This document shows, in pieces, positions 1 to 12,358 of a stretch of DNA of 55,893 bases. The DNA is from Bacteroidetes bacterium QS_9_68_14 (lineage in GTDB: Bacteria; Bacteroidota; Rhodothermia; Rhodothermales; Salinibacteraceae), in the NCBI GenBank assembly GCA_003022535.1, contig PXTT01000064.1, positions 1 through 55,893 on the forward strand, in the 5' to 3' direction. The notes beneath the pieces are model-generated. The model made no database searches. It worked only from the letters and a program-made list of their open reading frames with translations, and was not told the DNA's origin. Positions within the stretch are counted from its first letter, which is position 1, and every line of letters begins with the position of its first letter. A program made the translations under genes and the position numbers.

Positions 1-1
1 G

Positions 2-88
2 CCGGCCCCGGCGACGGCCGAGGGCGCCGCGCCCGAGGAGGCCAGCGCGTCCGAAGAGGGCGACGACTCCCCGCTGGTCATGCCGTAG
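2..88 (+). CDS. tig: C-terminal end of a CDS, probably trigger factor (partial)
   Basis: Open frame ending ...PEEASASEEGDDSPLVMP* at 86-88, directly upstream of clpP; acidic/Ala-rich tail. Identity rests mainly on tig-clpP synteny. Confidence 0.5.
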   Translation, partial: PAPATAEGAAPEEASASEEGDDSPLVMP

Positions 89-206
89 GGCGTGGGAGCA
101 TTTCCTGCGCCCCTATGCTACCGCGTCCCGCAGAGGAACAGCAACGCCCTATTCAGGGTAGCAGAGTCACCCGCCAGTCAGCTCCCACGCCGCCGGAAAC
201 AGAACT

Positions 207-986
207 ATGAGTGACGACCACGTCGACGACTTCGTTCAGTTCAGCAAAGGGCTCACCTCGATGCCGGAGGGCATTTACAGCGGGGGCACAGGAGAGCAGT
301 CGATGGCCGGCCTCGTGCCGATGGTCGTGGAGCAGACCACGCGTGGGGAGCGCTCCTACGACATCTTCAGCCGCCTGCTGAAGGAGCGCATCGTCTTTAT
401 TGGGACGCCAATCAACGACCAGATCGCCAACCTGACGGTGGCGCAGCTCCTGTACCTCAGCAGCGAAGACGCCGACCGTGACATCAGCCTCTACATCAAC
501 TCGCCGGGCGGGGTCATCTACAGTGGGCTGGCCGTCTACGACACGATGCAGTACATCCAGGCGCCGGTGGCCACGATCTGCGTGGGGCTGGCCGCCTCGA
601 TGGGGTCGGTCCTGCTCGCAGCGGGGGCGGAGGGGCGCCGCGCGGCGCTGCCGAACTCGCGCGTGATGATGCATCAGCCGATGGGGGGGGCCGAGGGGCA
701 GGCCAGCGACATCGAGATCCAGGCGCAGGAGATCATGTGGCTCAAGGAGCGCCTCTTCGACATCCTCGCCCGGCACACCAACAAGGATGCCGACACGATT
801 CGGGAGGATGCTGACCGCAACTACTGGCTCAGCGCCCGGGAGTCCAAAGAGTACGGCCTCGTGGATACGGTGCTGGAGCAACGCCCCGGCGCACCCAGCT
901 CCAATGGCCAGGCGACCGGCTCTTCGAGCGGGAGCGACAGAGGCGACGACGAAGGCCCCAGCACGGCGGGCGGCAGCGAAGGATGA
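207..986 (+). CDS. clpP: ATP-dependent Clp protease proteolytic subunit ClpP
   Basis: ClpP motifs: [36 protein letters not shown] (Ser), MMHQPMGG (His); Ser/Gly-rich C-terminal extension. Confidence 0.96.
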   Translation: MSDDHVDDFVQFSKGLTSMPEGIYSGGTGEQSMAGLVPMVVEQTTRGERSYDIFSRLLKERIVFIGTPINDQIANLTVAQLLYLSSEDADRDISLYINSPGGVIYSGLAVYDTMQYIQAPVATICVGLAASMGSVLLAAGAEGRRAALPNSRVMMHQPMGGAEGQASDIEIQAQEIMWLKERLFDILARHTNKDADTIREDADRNYWLSARESKEYGLVDTVLEQRPGAPSSNGQATGSSSGSDRGDDEGPSTAGGSEG

Positions 987-1175
987 GACCGCCCGGCGGG
1001 AAGCGGCAACACGTCGGCGGGAGCCTGCGGGGCCTGGGCGGCTCGGCGGGCTCTTGGTGCGTTGCTGCCTCGGCGCGAGCCACGCAAGCCACGAGGCGCC
1101 ACGCCGCGCGTGGGGAGGACCCAACGACGAACGCCCCGCTTGCATGAGGCAAACAGGGCGCCCTCGAGTAATCGG

Positions 1176-1250
1176 CACGGCCTACGGGATTCGAACCCGT
1201 GTTACCAGCATGAAAAGCTGGCGTCCTAGACCAGACTAGACGAAGGCCGC
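1176..1250 (-). tRNA. tRNA-Glu (anticodon TTC)
   Basis: Reverse complement gcggccttcgtctagtctggtctaggacgccagcttttcatgctggtaacacgggttcgaatcccgtaggccgt: paired 7-bp acceptor stem, CCAGC/GCTGG anticodon stem with loop TTTTCAT, GGTTCGAATCC T-loop. Confidence 0.93.
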
Positions 1251-1541
1251 AAGTGGTAGTGAGCACGCCGGGAAGCGAACGGCAGTCCGGCACGCAGGAA
1301 CAGAAAACGTATGTGCGCGAGCAGGTGTTTTGCAACAATGCGCGGGTTGGGGCGACGCAATTTCACGACGGTTTCGCGCACTTTTCGCTGCAACAGCAAG
1401 GCGCCGCGCTTCCGCATTTCGGAAAATACTAACAAACCCCACTTCACCAGAACGGGTACAGAGCGTGACGCTCACTTACTGAGCCGCGTGCTTGAATGCC
1501 TGCGTGGCCCGGCTTGCTCTTTTTCGAATCGTCCTTTTGCC

Positions 1542-2672
1542 ATGCTTCGTTCGTTCTCGCGCGCCCGGGGGGCCTGGCGCCTGCTCGCTACTTGCCTCCC
1601 CAGTTTTCTTCTCGCCTCCGTGTTGCTGATGGCGGGGTGCGGCTCAGGGGGCGGCGACGCGGAGCAGACGGAAGCCGGCTACGCTATCGGCGAGCCGATC
1701 AACGGCGACTCGACCATCGCGGCGGTCGCCACCGCGGACGGCGGCTACACCGACACGCTCAGCTACGGGAGCATGCAGCAGATGATGAACCGGATCGCGC
1801 GCGGGCGGCTCCAGATGTTTCCCGACTCGGTCCGGCAGCAGGTGCAGCGCGCGGCGCTCGTGCGCTTCATCGACATGACCAACCAGGTCGCTGAAGCGCG
1901 CGAGCGGGGCGTCAACGCGGACTCGGCGGCCGCGGTTCAGCAGCGCGTCGATCGGCTGCGCCAGCAGGCCGGGGGCGACTCGCTCCTGCAGGCGCGGCTG
2001 GAGCAGAGCGGCATGACGATGCAGGAGGTCCGCGCCGACATCCGCGACCAGCTCCAGGTGGTAGGCTACCAGCAAGCCGTGGCTGAGGAAATGGAGCCGG
2101 TTACGGGCGAGGCGGTTTCGGAGTACCGTACCGACCAGGCGCGCGAGGTGCGCGTGGAGCGCATTCGCTTCGCCGTGCCCCAGCGGGCGAGCCCGGCCCA
2201 GAGCGACAGCGTGCGGCAGCTCGCCCGCGCGGTGCTCGACAGCATTCAGAGCGGGGCGGCCTCCTTCGACGCGATGGCCCAGCGCTACGGCCAGGCCAAC
2301 GACGAACCGGCCACGTACCAGTCGCGCGAGGAGATGGCCGCCCCCTTCACGCAGCGGGGACAGTCGCCGGGCGACGTTCCGCTCGTCGAGCAGGCCTTCG
2401 CGCTCGAAGACTCCGGCGCCGTGGCCGAGGAGCCGGTACGGGCCGGCTCGGGCTTCTACTTGCTCCAGCAGACCGGCTCGCGCGTCGGCACGCTCATGGA
2501 CTCGTCCCGCGCGGCGGAGGAGCTCACTCAGCAGCGACGCTCCGAGTACCTCCAGGAGCAGATCGAGCAGATGCGCGAGGACGCGACGATCCGCCTCAAC
2601 CCCTCCCGCGTCACCGCCGACATGACGCAACCGCTCCCCGACCAGGGCGAGAACCAGGAGTCGGGCGGCTGA
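1542..2672 (+). CDS. SurA/PpiC-type peptidylprolyl isomerase lipoprotein
   Basis: ATG at 1542 with lipobox LLMAGC; SurA-like N domain and parvulin-like region (VRVERIRFAVP...FDAMAQRYG...SGFYLLQQTG). Confidence 0.75.
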   Translation: MLRSFSRARGAWRLLATCLPSFLLASVLLMAGCGSGGGDAEQTEAGYAIGEPINGDSTIAAVATADGGYTDTLSYGSMQQMMNRIARGRLQMFPDSVRQQVQRAALVRFIDMTNQVAEARERGVNADSAAAVQQRVDRLRQQAGGDSLLQARLEQSGMTMQEVRADIRDQLQVVGYQQAVAEEMEPVTGEAVSEYRTDQAREVRVERIRFAVPQRASPAQSDSVRQLARAVLDSIQSGAASFDAMAQRYGQANDEPATYQSREEMAAPFTQRGQSPGDVPLVEQAFALEDSGAVAEEPVRAGSGFYLLQQTGSRVGTLMDSSRAAEELTQQRRSEYLQEQIEQMREDATIRLNPSRVTADMTQPLPDQGENQESGG

Positions 2673-2752
2673 CGGTTCTACCACCGGGCGGCTCTGCGAG
2701 GGCGCAGCCGGGGTCACGCCCCCCGGCTTCTGGCGTGACGTGGGGCGTGGCC

Positions 2753-3229
2753 TCACGGGTACCGCACCATCTCGACGTGCGGGATGCCGACCTCCTCGAA
2801 GCCCGCGCCGCGCCGCTCGAAGCCGAAGCGCGCGTAGAAGTCTTCCAGATGCGCCTGCGCGTGCACGACCTGTGCGGCAAGCCCGGCCTGCTCGGCTTCT
2901 TCGATGGCGCGGCGCACGAGCGCCTGCCCGTAGCCGTTGCTGCGGTGCTCCGGCGCCACTGCGAAGCGCTCCAGCTTGGCTGCTGGCGTGCCCCCGTCCA
3001 GGCGCACCGCTCGCCAGCGGGCCACGGCCACCGCCTCCCCGCCCGGCGTGCGTCCCAGCAGGTGCCGGCTCTCGGGGTCGTGGCCGTCGAACTCCTCCGC
3101 CGGCGGGCAGTCCTGCTCCTCGACGAAGACGCGCCGGCGAAGCGCTTTGGCATCTTGCCACGCCGCACGGCTCTCCACGGGCGCGATGCGAAGGGCCTCC
3201 GAAGCGTCAGAGCGGGCACGGACGGGCAT
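2753..3229 (-). CDS. GNAT family N-acetyltransferase (ElaA-like)
   Basis: MPVRARSD...AKLERFAVAPEHRSNGYGQALVRRAIEEAEQAG...LEDFYARFGFE; the longer ORF upstream is antisense to the cysteine desulfurase. Confidence 0.88.
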   Translation of the reverse strand: MPVRARSDASEALRIAPVESRAAWQDAKALRRRVFVEEQDCPPAEEFDGHDPESRHLLGRTPGGEAVAVARWRAVRLDGGTPAAKLERFAVAPEHRSNGYGQALVRRAIEEAEQAGLAAQVVHAQAHLEDFYARFGFERRGAGFEEVGIPHVEMVRYP

Positions 3230-3331
3230 CGGGCGAGGAGCTACTGCAGGGAGTGAAAGGGCCGCAGGCGAACCATCCGCACGCAGCGATTGTTCAGGGG
3301 AAACCCCTTTAAGAAGTATTCCCGTCGCGCC

Positions 3332-4507
3332 ATGCAGACGCCCGTCTACCTCGACTACAACGCCACCACGCCCGTCGCCGAGGCGGCCCGGGAGCGGATG
3401 AAGCCGTACCTGCGCGAGCGTTTCGGCAACCCCTCCAGCGGGGGCCACGCCTTTGGTTGGATGGCCGAGGAAGCCGTCGAGCTCGCGCGCGAGGAGGTCG
3501 CCTCGCTCCTGAACGTGGAGGAAGAGCCGGCCGAGGCGCTTACCTTTACCAGCGGCGCGACCGAGGCGCTCAACCTCGCCATCAAGGGTGTGGCCCGCGC
3601 CTACCGGTCGAAGGGCCGCCACCTCGTGACCTGCCAGACCGAGCATAAGGCGGTCCTCGGCGCGTGCGAGGCGCTCGAAGAGCGGGGCTGGGACGTGACG
3701 TACCTGCCCGTCGGGGCGGATGGGTGCGTGGACCCGGCTCGCTTCGCCGATGCGCTCACCGACGAGACGGTGCTCGCCACCGTGATGCGTGCCAACAACG
3801 AGACGGGCGTCCTCCAGCCCGTCGAGGCGCTGGCCGAGACGGCCCGCGCGGCCGGCGTGCTCTTTCTCACCGACGCCACGCAGGCGGTCGGCAAGATTCC
3901 GTTCCACGCCGGCGCGGTGGACCTCGCGGTGGCCTCGGCCCACAAGTTTTACGGGCCGAAGGGAGCGGGCGTGCTCTACCGCCGCCGCCGACGACGGCCG
4001 CGCGTGCGACTGGAGCCGCTCATCCATGGGGGCGGGCAGGAGGAGGGCCTGCGCGGCGGCACGCTCAACGCCCCGGCCCTCGCAGGGATGGGGGCCGCCG
4101 CCGCGCTCGCCGAGGAGCACCGCGATGCCGAGCGCTTGGGCCGGCTGCGCGACCGCTTCGAAGAGCATCTGCGCGGCGCGCTGCCGGGCGTGCAGATCAA
4201 CGGGGCGGGCGCCGAGCGCCTGCCGCAGACCGCCAGCGTCACCTTCCCCGGTGTGCGTGCCGAGCACCTCGAAAGCGAGCTCCGGGACCTCGCGGTGAGC
4301 ACGGGCAGCGCCTGCTCGACGGGGACACAGGCGCCGAGCCACGTCCTCAAGGCGATGGGCCTCTCCGATGCAGAGGCGCGCGCTACGCTCCGCTTCAGCC
4401 TGGGCCGCCCCACGACCGAAGAAGAAGTCCAGTTCGCCGCCGAGCGCGTCACCGAAGCCGTGCGCGAGCTCCGCCGCGAGCCCTGCAACGTGCCGGTGGC
4501 AGCCTGA
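3332..4507 (+). CDS. Cysteine desulfurase (NifS/IscS class V aminotransferase)
   Basis: MQTPVYLDYNATTPV...SGATEALNLAIKG...ASAHKFYGPKGAGVLY...STGSACSTGTQAPSHVLKAMG. Confidence 0.95.
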   Translation: MQTPVYLDYNATTPVAEAARERMKPYLRERFGNPSSGGHAFGWMAEEAVELAREEVASLLNVEEEPAEALTFTSGATEALNLAIKGVARAYRSKGRHLVTCQTEHKAVLGACEALEERGWDVTYLPVGADGCVDPARFADALTDETVLATVMRANNETGVLQPVEALAETARAAGVLFLTDATQAVGKIPFHAGAVDLAVASAHKFYGPKGAGVLYRRRRRRPRVRLEPLIHGGGQEEGLRGGTLNAPALAGMGAAAALAEEHRDAERLGRLRDRFEEHLRGALPGVQINGAGAERLPQTASVTFPGVRAEHLESELRDLAVSTGSACSTGTQAPSHVLKAMGLSDAEARATLRFSLGRPTTEEEVQFAAERVTEAVRELRREPCNVPVAA

Positions 4508-4540
4508 CGCCCCTCTCCCACTTCAAATCTCCAACTCAAA

Positions 4541-5128
4541 ATGTCCCAGGATCTTACCAACCGCGTGGCCGAGAGCGAAATTGTCACCTTTGACCTCGAG
4601 GCGCTCTGGGACGGGGCCGAGGTGGCGTCCTTCGATATCGCGCCCTTCCTCGTCGAGGGGCTGATGCTCAAAGAAGAGCCCTTCCGCGAAGCGGTGAAGG
4701 CGCACGACTGGGCGCAGCACGAGGGCCAGCACGTGGCCGTGGCCTGCTCCACCGACGCCATCGTGCCGACGTGGGCGTTCATGCTGGTGGCCACGAAGCT
4801 CGAGGAGGCGGGGGCTGCTTCGGTGGCCTTCGGGAGCGAGGAAGAGCTGGTGCGCGACTACTTCACCCGCGCGCTCGCCAGGCACGACTGGAGCCAGTAC
4901 GAAGGCCGCCCCGTCGTGGTCAAGGGTTGCGCGGGCGACGTGGTGCCAGAGAGCGCGTACCTGCAAGCCACGCGGTGCCTGCAGCGCGCCCCGGCGCGCA
5001 AACTCATGTTCGGCGAAGCGTGCTCGGCCGTCCCGCTCTGGCGCAAGCCGCAGCCGGAGAACCAGAAGCCGGAGGCGGCGGGCACGAAGGCGGTGAGCGC
5101 CGACCTGCCGACGCCGGGGACGTCCTGA
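4541..5128 (+). CDS. DUF2480 family protein
   Basis: NRVAESEIVTFDLEAL...FDIAPFLVEGLMLKEEPFREAVKAHDW...KGCAGDVVPESAYL, typical of the Bacteroidota DUF2480 family. Confidence 0.8.
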   Translation: MSQDLTNRVAESEIVTFDLEALWDGAEVASFDIAPFLVEGLMLKEEPFREAVKAHDWAQHEGQHVAVACSTDAIVPTWAFMLVATKLEEAGAASVAFGSEEELVRDYFTRALARHDWSQYEGRPVVVKGCAGDVVPESAYLQATRCLQRAPARKLMFGEACSAVPLWRKPQPENQKPEAAGTKAVSADLPTPGTS

Positions 5129-5195
5129 GTTTGGGGGTTTGTGGATGCGCGCGTGTGCTCCACTACACGCTTGCGCGTTCACGCACTTGCAAAGC

Positions 5196-6059
5196 CTAAA
5201 AGCCGTCCAGAAAGTCTTCCAGCACGGCGTTGAACGCCTCCGGCTGCGCGACGGGGGCGGCGTGACGTGCGTTTTCGAGCACCGCCAGCTCGGCGCGCGG
5301 GATGCGCCCGGCGCACGTGCGGTAAACCGAGAGCGGCAGGTAATCGCCGTCGGCAGCGGCGACGAGCGTGGGGGCGGTGATCTCGGGCAGGCGCGCTCTC
5401 GCGCTCCAGTTCATAATGGCCTCGAAGCTGGCGCGGTAGGCGACCGGGTCGTTCTGCGCCCAGCGGTCGGTCATCTTCTGCTGGAGGGCGGGGCGTCCGG
5501 GAAAGAGGCGGCGCCCCAGAAGCCAGCCGACCTGCCGTACCGAGAGCGCGCGCATTGCCGCACGCCGCTGCCACAGGAGGCGGCGCTGCCGGCGCGTATC
5601 CGGGCGGTAGTCGACCCCGGCGTTGACGACCGTGAGGCTCTTTAGCACGCCCGGCGCGTCGAGGGCGAGCTGGAGCGCGACCATCCCGCCCATCGAGAGG
5701 CCGGCAACGTGCACGCCGCCGCCTGCCGTCGCCCCGGGCAGCAGGCGGCGCACCATGTCGGCCGTGTCGCCGGCGAAGAGCGGGATCGCGTACGGGCCGG
5801 GCGGCGCCTCGGAGCGCCCGTGCCCGCGCAGGTCGAGCGCGAGAACGCGGCGCTTTTGCGAAAAATGCTCGACCTGCAGCCGCCAGTCGCGCGTGGAGGA
5901 GCCGAGGCCGTGCAGGAGCACCAGCGGTGCCCGGCCCGCATCCGTTTCCGGCCCCTTCAGCTCGTAGTGTAGCCGCACGTCGCGGACGCGAAGAAAGGGC
6001 ACGGGCGGCGGCAAAATCGGCGCGGGGGCGAGCGAAGCGGGCCGGGTGACCTCGGTCAC
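5196..6059 (-). CDS. Alpha/beta hydrolase
   Basis: LVLLHGLGSSTRDW...VAGLSMGGMVALQLA...HAAPVAQPEAFNAVLEDFL. Confidence 0.92.
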   Translation of the reverse strand: MTEVTRPASLAPAPILPPPVPFLRVRDVRLHYELKGPETDAGRAPLVLLHGLGSSTRDWRLQVEHFSQKRRVLALDLRGHGRSEAPPGPYAIPLFAGDTADMVRRLLPGATAGGGVHVAGLSMGGMVALQLALDAPGVLKSLTVVNAGVDYRPDTRRQRRLLWQRRAAMRALSVRQVGWLLGRRLFPGRPALQQKMTDRWAQNDPVAYRASFEAIMNWSARARLPEITAPTLVAAADGDYLPLSVYRTCAGRIPRAELAVLENARHAAPVAQPEAFNAVLEDFLDGF

Positions 6060-6438
6060 GCCTCTTCTGTACTGCGCTGCGCGCGCGACAGTTGCGTGGA
6101 CCGCCTCAGGCCCGTCCCATGTCGGCCTTCAGGGGAAGCAACGGCGCTTCTTCTCAGCAACCCTGCTTCCCCGGGGGCTTCGTTCGTTGGGGGCTCCGTT
6201 CGCTCGCCATGCTCGGCCCCGGCCTCCGGACTTAGAGCGGAAGGCGAACGGTCGGCCTCCGCTGGATTCCCCCCACGAGCGGCGGCGAACCGCCCCGGCA
6301 GGAACCATTCGGCGACGCTCGCGCGTCAGAGAACTCACTGGAATGACGCGCCGCGTTACTGCCCGTTGTCGCGTGGCTGCTTGCCGATGGAGACGGCGCG
6401 GTGTCTTTCTTTTACCGAGTGAACGCTCCCTTTCCCCG

Positions 6439-7026
6439 ATGGCGCGCACGATCAAGCGCTACGACAACCGTAAGCTCTACGACACGGAGGCGAGCAGCTA
6501 CGTCTCGCAGCAGGACGTGGCCGCGCTGGTGCGCCGCGGCGAGACGGTGCGCGTGGTGGACAACTCTACCGGCGAGGACCTCACCGCACAGACCCTGACG
6601 CAGATCATCCTGGAGGAAGGCAAGGAGGACGGGCAGGGCCTGCTGCCGGCCGAGGCGCTGCACAGTCTCTTGCGGCGTGGCAGCCAGGCGGCCGGGCAGG
6701 TGTTCGACCAGACCCTCGGGGAGGGCGCGCGGCAGGTGGGCCAGCGCCTCGACCAGGTCAAAAAAGGGGCCAGCGACCTTGCCCAGCAGTCCCTCGCGCA
6801 GCTCAACCGCCTCGCGCGCAACGCGGCGGGCTGGGACCCGGCCGACGCCCGCGCCGAGGAGGTCCAGGCGCTCCGCCAGCAGCTCGCGCGCCTCGAAACG
6901 CGCCTCGCCGACGTCCTCGACCGCGTGGAGGAGGACGGCGACGGCGGCGTTGCCGATGACCCCCCCTCCTCCGTCCACCAACCCTTGACGACGGGCGACG
7001 AGGCGGGCCACGCGACTGAGTCGTGA
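6439..7026 (+). CDS. PHA accumulation regulator DNA-binding domain protein (PhaR N-terminal-like)
   Basis: MARTIKRYDNRKLYDTEASSYVSQQDVAALVRRGETVRVVDNSTGEDLTAQTLTQIILEE matches the PHB_acc_N type domain. Confidence 0.9.
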   Translation: MARTIKRYDNRKLYDTEASSYVSQQDVAALVRRGETVRVVDNSTGEDLTAQTLTQIILEEGKEDGQGLLPAEALHSLLRRGSQAAGQVFDQTLGEGARQVGQRLDQVKKGASDLAQQSLAQLNRLARNAAGWDPADARAEEVQALRQQLARLETRLADVLDRVEEDGDGGVADDPPSSVHQPLTTGDEAGHATES

Positions 7027-7077
7027 AGCAACGCGCCTACGTCCGTCCTCTTTCTCACGCTCCCACTCCCTTACTCA

Positions 7078-8669
7078 TGAAGTTTGGTCTGGCCTGCGCG
7101 GGCGGCGTCGTCGAAGGGGCCGTCTACGAAATCGGAGTGCTCTGCGCGCTGGAGGAGGCGATCGACGGTCTCGACTTCACGCAGATGGACGCCTACGTGG
7201 GGGTCAGCAGCGGCGGGCTCGTCACGGCCTGCCTGGCCAACGGGATCTCCGCGCGCGCCATGAGCCGCGCGGCCATCTCGCAGGCGAGCCCGGAACTCAA
7301 CCTCCAGCCCGAGCGGCTCTTCACCCTCGCGCTCGGGGAGCTCCAGCGCCGCCTCGTGGAGGCGCCGGGGGCGACGTGGCGGGCGCTGTGGAAGTACGCC
7401 TCCTCCCCGCTGGACCTCTCGCCGGTGGGCGCGCTGGCGGAGATGAGCAGCCTCCTACCGGTGGCGCTCTTCGACAATGCCCCGCTCGAGGCGTATCTCC
7501 GGCATGCCTTCTCCACAGGGGCGCGCACCAACGACTTCCGCGCGCTCGAGCGCCGGGGCCGCCCGCTCCGCGTCATCTCAATGCGGCTGGACAGCTCCGA
7601 GCTCGTCGCCTTCGGGCAGCCCGAGACTAGCCACGTGCCCATCTCGAAGGCCGTGCAAGCCTCCACGGCGTTGCCAGGCCTATACTGCCCCGTCGAGGTC
7701 GACGGCGCGGACTACATCGACGGCGTGGCGCGGCGCACCCTCAACGCCAGCCTCGCCCTGGAGGCGGGCGTGGACCTGCTCTTTTGCGTCAGCCCCATCG
7801 TGCCGGTCAACACGGCGCCGGCGGAGGGGCGCGCTCACCCGCCGCTTACCGATCACGGCCTGCCTTCGGTGCTCTCCCAAACGTTCCGCGCGGCGATTCA
7901 CTCGCGTCGCCGCACCGAGTTCAGAGACTACGCCCACCGCTTCCCCGACGCTGACGTGATCCTCGTGGAGCCGGACCTGGAAGACCCGGGGCTCTTTTTC
8001 TCCAACATCTTCAGCTTTTCGAACCGCCACGCCGTCTGCGAGCGCGCCTACCGCGCCACGCGCGCCAATCTGCGTGGGCGCCAGGCCGAGATGCGCGCGA
8101 AGCTGCGGCGCCACGGCTTGCGCCTCAACGACGAAGTCCTCGCCGACGAGGAGCGCACGCTCTTCGGTCGCCTGCGCCCGGCCCACGAGCGCCCCTACGG
8201 GGAGAGCACGTTCGACAAGGCCCACGACGCGCTCGACCGTCTCGACCACGCCCTCGACGACTACCGGCTGGGGGCGCGCAACCAGGTCGGGGCCGTGTCG
8301 TCGGCCAGTAGGTGCCCGAAGGCAGGCGAGCGCAGGTTGCAGTGCGAAGCCATCGCCCGGCGGCAGGCCTCGGTCTGGGCTACCAGCAGCACGTCGCCGC
8401 TCCTGCAGGCGGGATCCGCCACGTCCGCCGTTCCAACGGGCGCGTGCCGAGACGCGCCGTCAGCGGGCGGCGCGGAGGACCTCGAAGACATCCGAGAGCA
8501 CGCCGGCGGCGGTGACGTGCGCGCCCGCGCCAGGGCCACGCACCGAGAGCGGCGAGGCGTCGTAGCGCGCCGTGTAGAACTCGAAGAGGTTGTCGGTCCC
8601 GGTGAGCTGGCCGAAGGGCGAGCGCTCGGGCACCGCCTCCACCGCGACGCGCACGGCCCCATCGTTTAG
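7078..8669 (+). CDS. Patatin-like phospholipase family protein; 3' end uncertain
   Basis: LACAGGVVEGAVYEIGVL...VGVSSGGLV...YIDGVARRTLNASLALEAGVDLLFCVSP. Last ~130 codons are low-complexity and antisense to hom; a one-step frame change near 8280-8310 gives a stop at about 8311. Confidence 0.75.
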
Positions 8670-9494
8670 GCGGCCCACGTACTGAAGCACCGCGCCGTCG
8701 TCCCGGGCGGCCTGGGTGCGGGCGGCCCAGTCGTCGTCCAGGCGCGGGAGCGCATCGAGGAAGTCTCCCAGCGGACGCTCGCGCAACGCCTCGGGCACGA
8801 GCGACTCGACCTGTACGTCGGCGCGCTCCAGGCGCAGGCCCATCGTGCGGCCCAGGATGAGAAACTTACGCGCCACGTCCTCGCCCGAGAGGTCGTCGCG
8901 CACGTCTGGTTCGGCGTAGCCACGCGTGATGGCCTCCTGCACGGCGCCGCTGAAGGCCGCGCCACTGCGCAACTGGTTGAAAAGGAAGGAGAGCGTGCCC
9001 GAGGCCGCCCCGCGCACGCGCTTCACACGGTCGCCGGTGCGCAGGAAGTCGCGCAGCGTGCGCACGACGGGTAGACCCGCGCCCACGGTCGTCTCGTAGT
9101 GGTAGCGATCCACCCCCTCCCCGCCGGCAGCACGCCGGATGCGGTCGAAGTAGCCTTGCTCCTGCGTGAGCGCCAGCTTGCTGGGCGTCACGATGGCGCA
9201 GCCGGCTTCGAGCAGGCGCGCGTGGTGCCGCGCCACGTCCACGCTGCCCGTCGCGTCGACGAAGACGAGTGCTCTGGACGTTTCCTCCATCCGCTCCAGC
9301 AGGCGGCTCCAATCGGTCGGCTCGCCCTCCGGGAGCGCGGGGTCGAGCGCGTCGGCGGGGCGGGGCGCGTCGTACCAGATGGCGCGGCGTGAGGTGCAGG
9401 CCCCCGCGAGGGGCGGCGCGGCGGCTTCGGGCACGCCCTGGATTTGCTGCAAGAGCGCGCTCCCCACCGAGCCAATCCCGGCGACGAAAAGCAT
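8460..9494 (-). CDS. hom: Homoserine dehydrogenase
   Basis: MLFVAGIGSVGSALL...TPSKLALTQEQGYFDRI...YHYETTVGAGLPVVRTL...VRGAASGTLSFLFNQL...YAEPDVRDDLSGEDVARKFLIL. Confidence 0.93.
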   Translation of the reverse strand: MLFVAGIGSVGSALLQQIQGVPEAAAPPLAGACTSRRAIWYDAPRPADALDPALPEGEPTDWSRLLERMEETSRALVFVDATGSVDVARHHARLLEAGCAIVTPSKLALTQEQGYFDRIRRAAGGEGVDRYHYETTVGAGLPVVRTLRDFLRTGDRVKRVRGAASGTLSFLFNQLRSGAAFSGAVQEAITRGYAEPDVRDDLSGEDVARKFLILGRTMGLRLERADVQVESLVPEALRERPLGDFLDALPRLDDDWAARTQAARDDGAVLQYVGRLNDGAVRVAVEAVPERSPFGQLTGTDNLFEFYTARYDASPLSVRGPGAGAHVTAAGVLSDVFEVLRAAR

Positions 9495-9592
9495 GGGCGG
9501 ATGCTCCGGCGAAGCGGCGGGCGCGGGTGAGGACGCGAGTGGCGCGGCAGAAGAAGGCACAGCGTATACGGCGAAGGGAAAGAGAGAAAACT

Positions 9593-10770
9593 TCAAGCGC
9601 CATGCCGCCAGTCGCGCAAGCGGGCGTTCAGCGCGTCGGTTTCGATGAGGAAGGCGTCGTGGCCGTGCGGCGAGGCGAGCACATCGAGCGTCGCATTCGG
9701 TAGGTGTGCGGCCAGTTGACGTTGCTCCGCCAGCGGATAGAGCACGTCGCTGTCGATGCCCACGACGAGCGCCGGCTGCCGGATGCGGCCGAGCACGTCT
9801 GCGTAGCTGTCGTCCGGCCCGCCGCTCCGCCCGCGCGCCACATCGTGCGAATCCATCTGCTGGGTGAGGCGGACGTAGCAGTTCGCGTCGAAGCGGCCGG
9901 TCAGCTTCTGTCCCTGGTAGCGCAGGTAGCTCTCCACGGCAAAGACTTCGTTTTCTGGCTTGTCGCCGCCGGAGCGCCCGTTCTGCTGCTGGGAAGTCGC
10001 CGCCCCGGCCGGCTCCGGCGTCGCCTGGGTGGGCGCCATGCGCTCGCGGCCGAAGCGCTCGGCGTACGACGGATAGGAGCGGTACGATACCATCGCTACC
10101 ATGCGCGCGGCAGCGAGGCCCTGGCGCGGCCCCTCGCCCGGCGTGTAGTGGCCCCCCCGCCAGCGCGCATCGGCGTAGATGGCCTGCCGCTGCGCCTCGT
10201 TCCACCCGATCTGCCAGGGCGCGTGGCGCCTGCCTACGGCGACGGGCGCGAGCGCCTGCACGAAGGGCGTGCCATCCGCCTTTTCCTCGAAGGCCCACTC
10301 CAGCACGTGCATCCCGCCCATCGAGCCGCCCGCCGCCAGCGCGACCTGGCGCACGCCCAGCCGCTCCAGCACGCGCCGGTGCAGCCGCACCGTGTCACGG
10401 ATCGTCACCTTCGGAAAGTCCGCGCCGTACGGCTCTCCCGTCACCGGGTCGTCGGTGAGCGGCGAGGCGGTGCCGTAGGGCGAGGCCAGCGCGCAGAGGC
10501 CGACCACGAAGTCTTGCCCGGGGTCGAAGGCCCGGCCCGGCCCCAGCAGGCCGCTCCACCAGTCGGAAACGTCGGCGCTGCCGGTGAGCGCGTGGCAGAC
10601 GACGACGGCGTTGTCGCGCGCCGCATTCAGCGTGCCCCATGTGTGGTAGGCCACGGACACTTCGCGCAGCACCGCGCCGTTTTCGAGCGCGAACTCGGGA
10701 ACGACTTCGACTTTTCGCACGGAACGATCCTCGGCAGAGCAAGCACCGGTAATACATATCGGACGGCTCA

Positions 10771-10771
<1 letters not shown>
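9593..10771 (-). CDS. metX: Homoserine O-acetyltransferase
   Basis: VAYHTWGTLNAARDNAVVVCHALTGSADV...GTASPLTDDPVTGEPYGADFPKVTIRD...GGSMGGMHVLEWA...IDSDVLYPLAEQRQLA...HGHDAFLIE; TGATG overlap with metY. Confidence 0.95.
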
Positions 10772-12357
<1,586 letters not shown>

Positions 12358-12358
12358 T

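Noticed and set aside
2753-4342. 529-aa minus-strand ORF overlapping the cysteine desulfurase
   Set aside because: Only its last 158 codons encode a recognisable GNAT protein; the rest is a GC-rich antisense shadow of the plus-strand gene.
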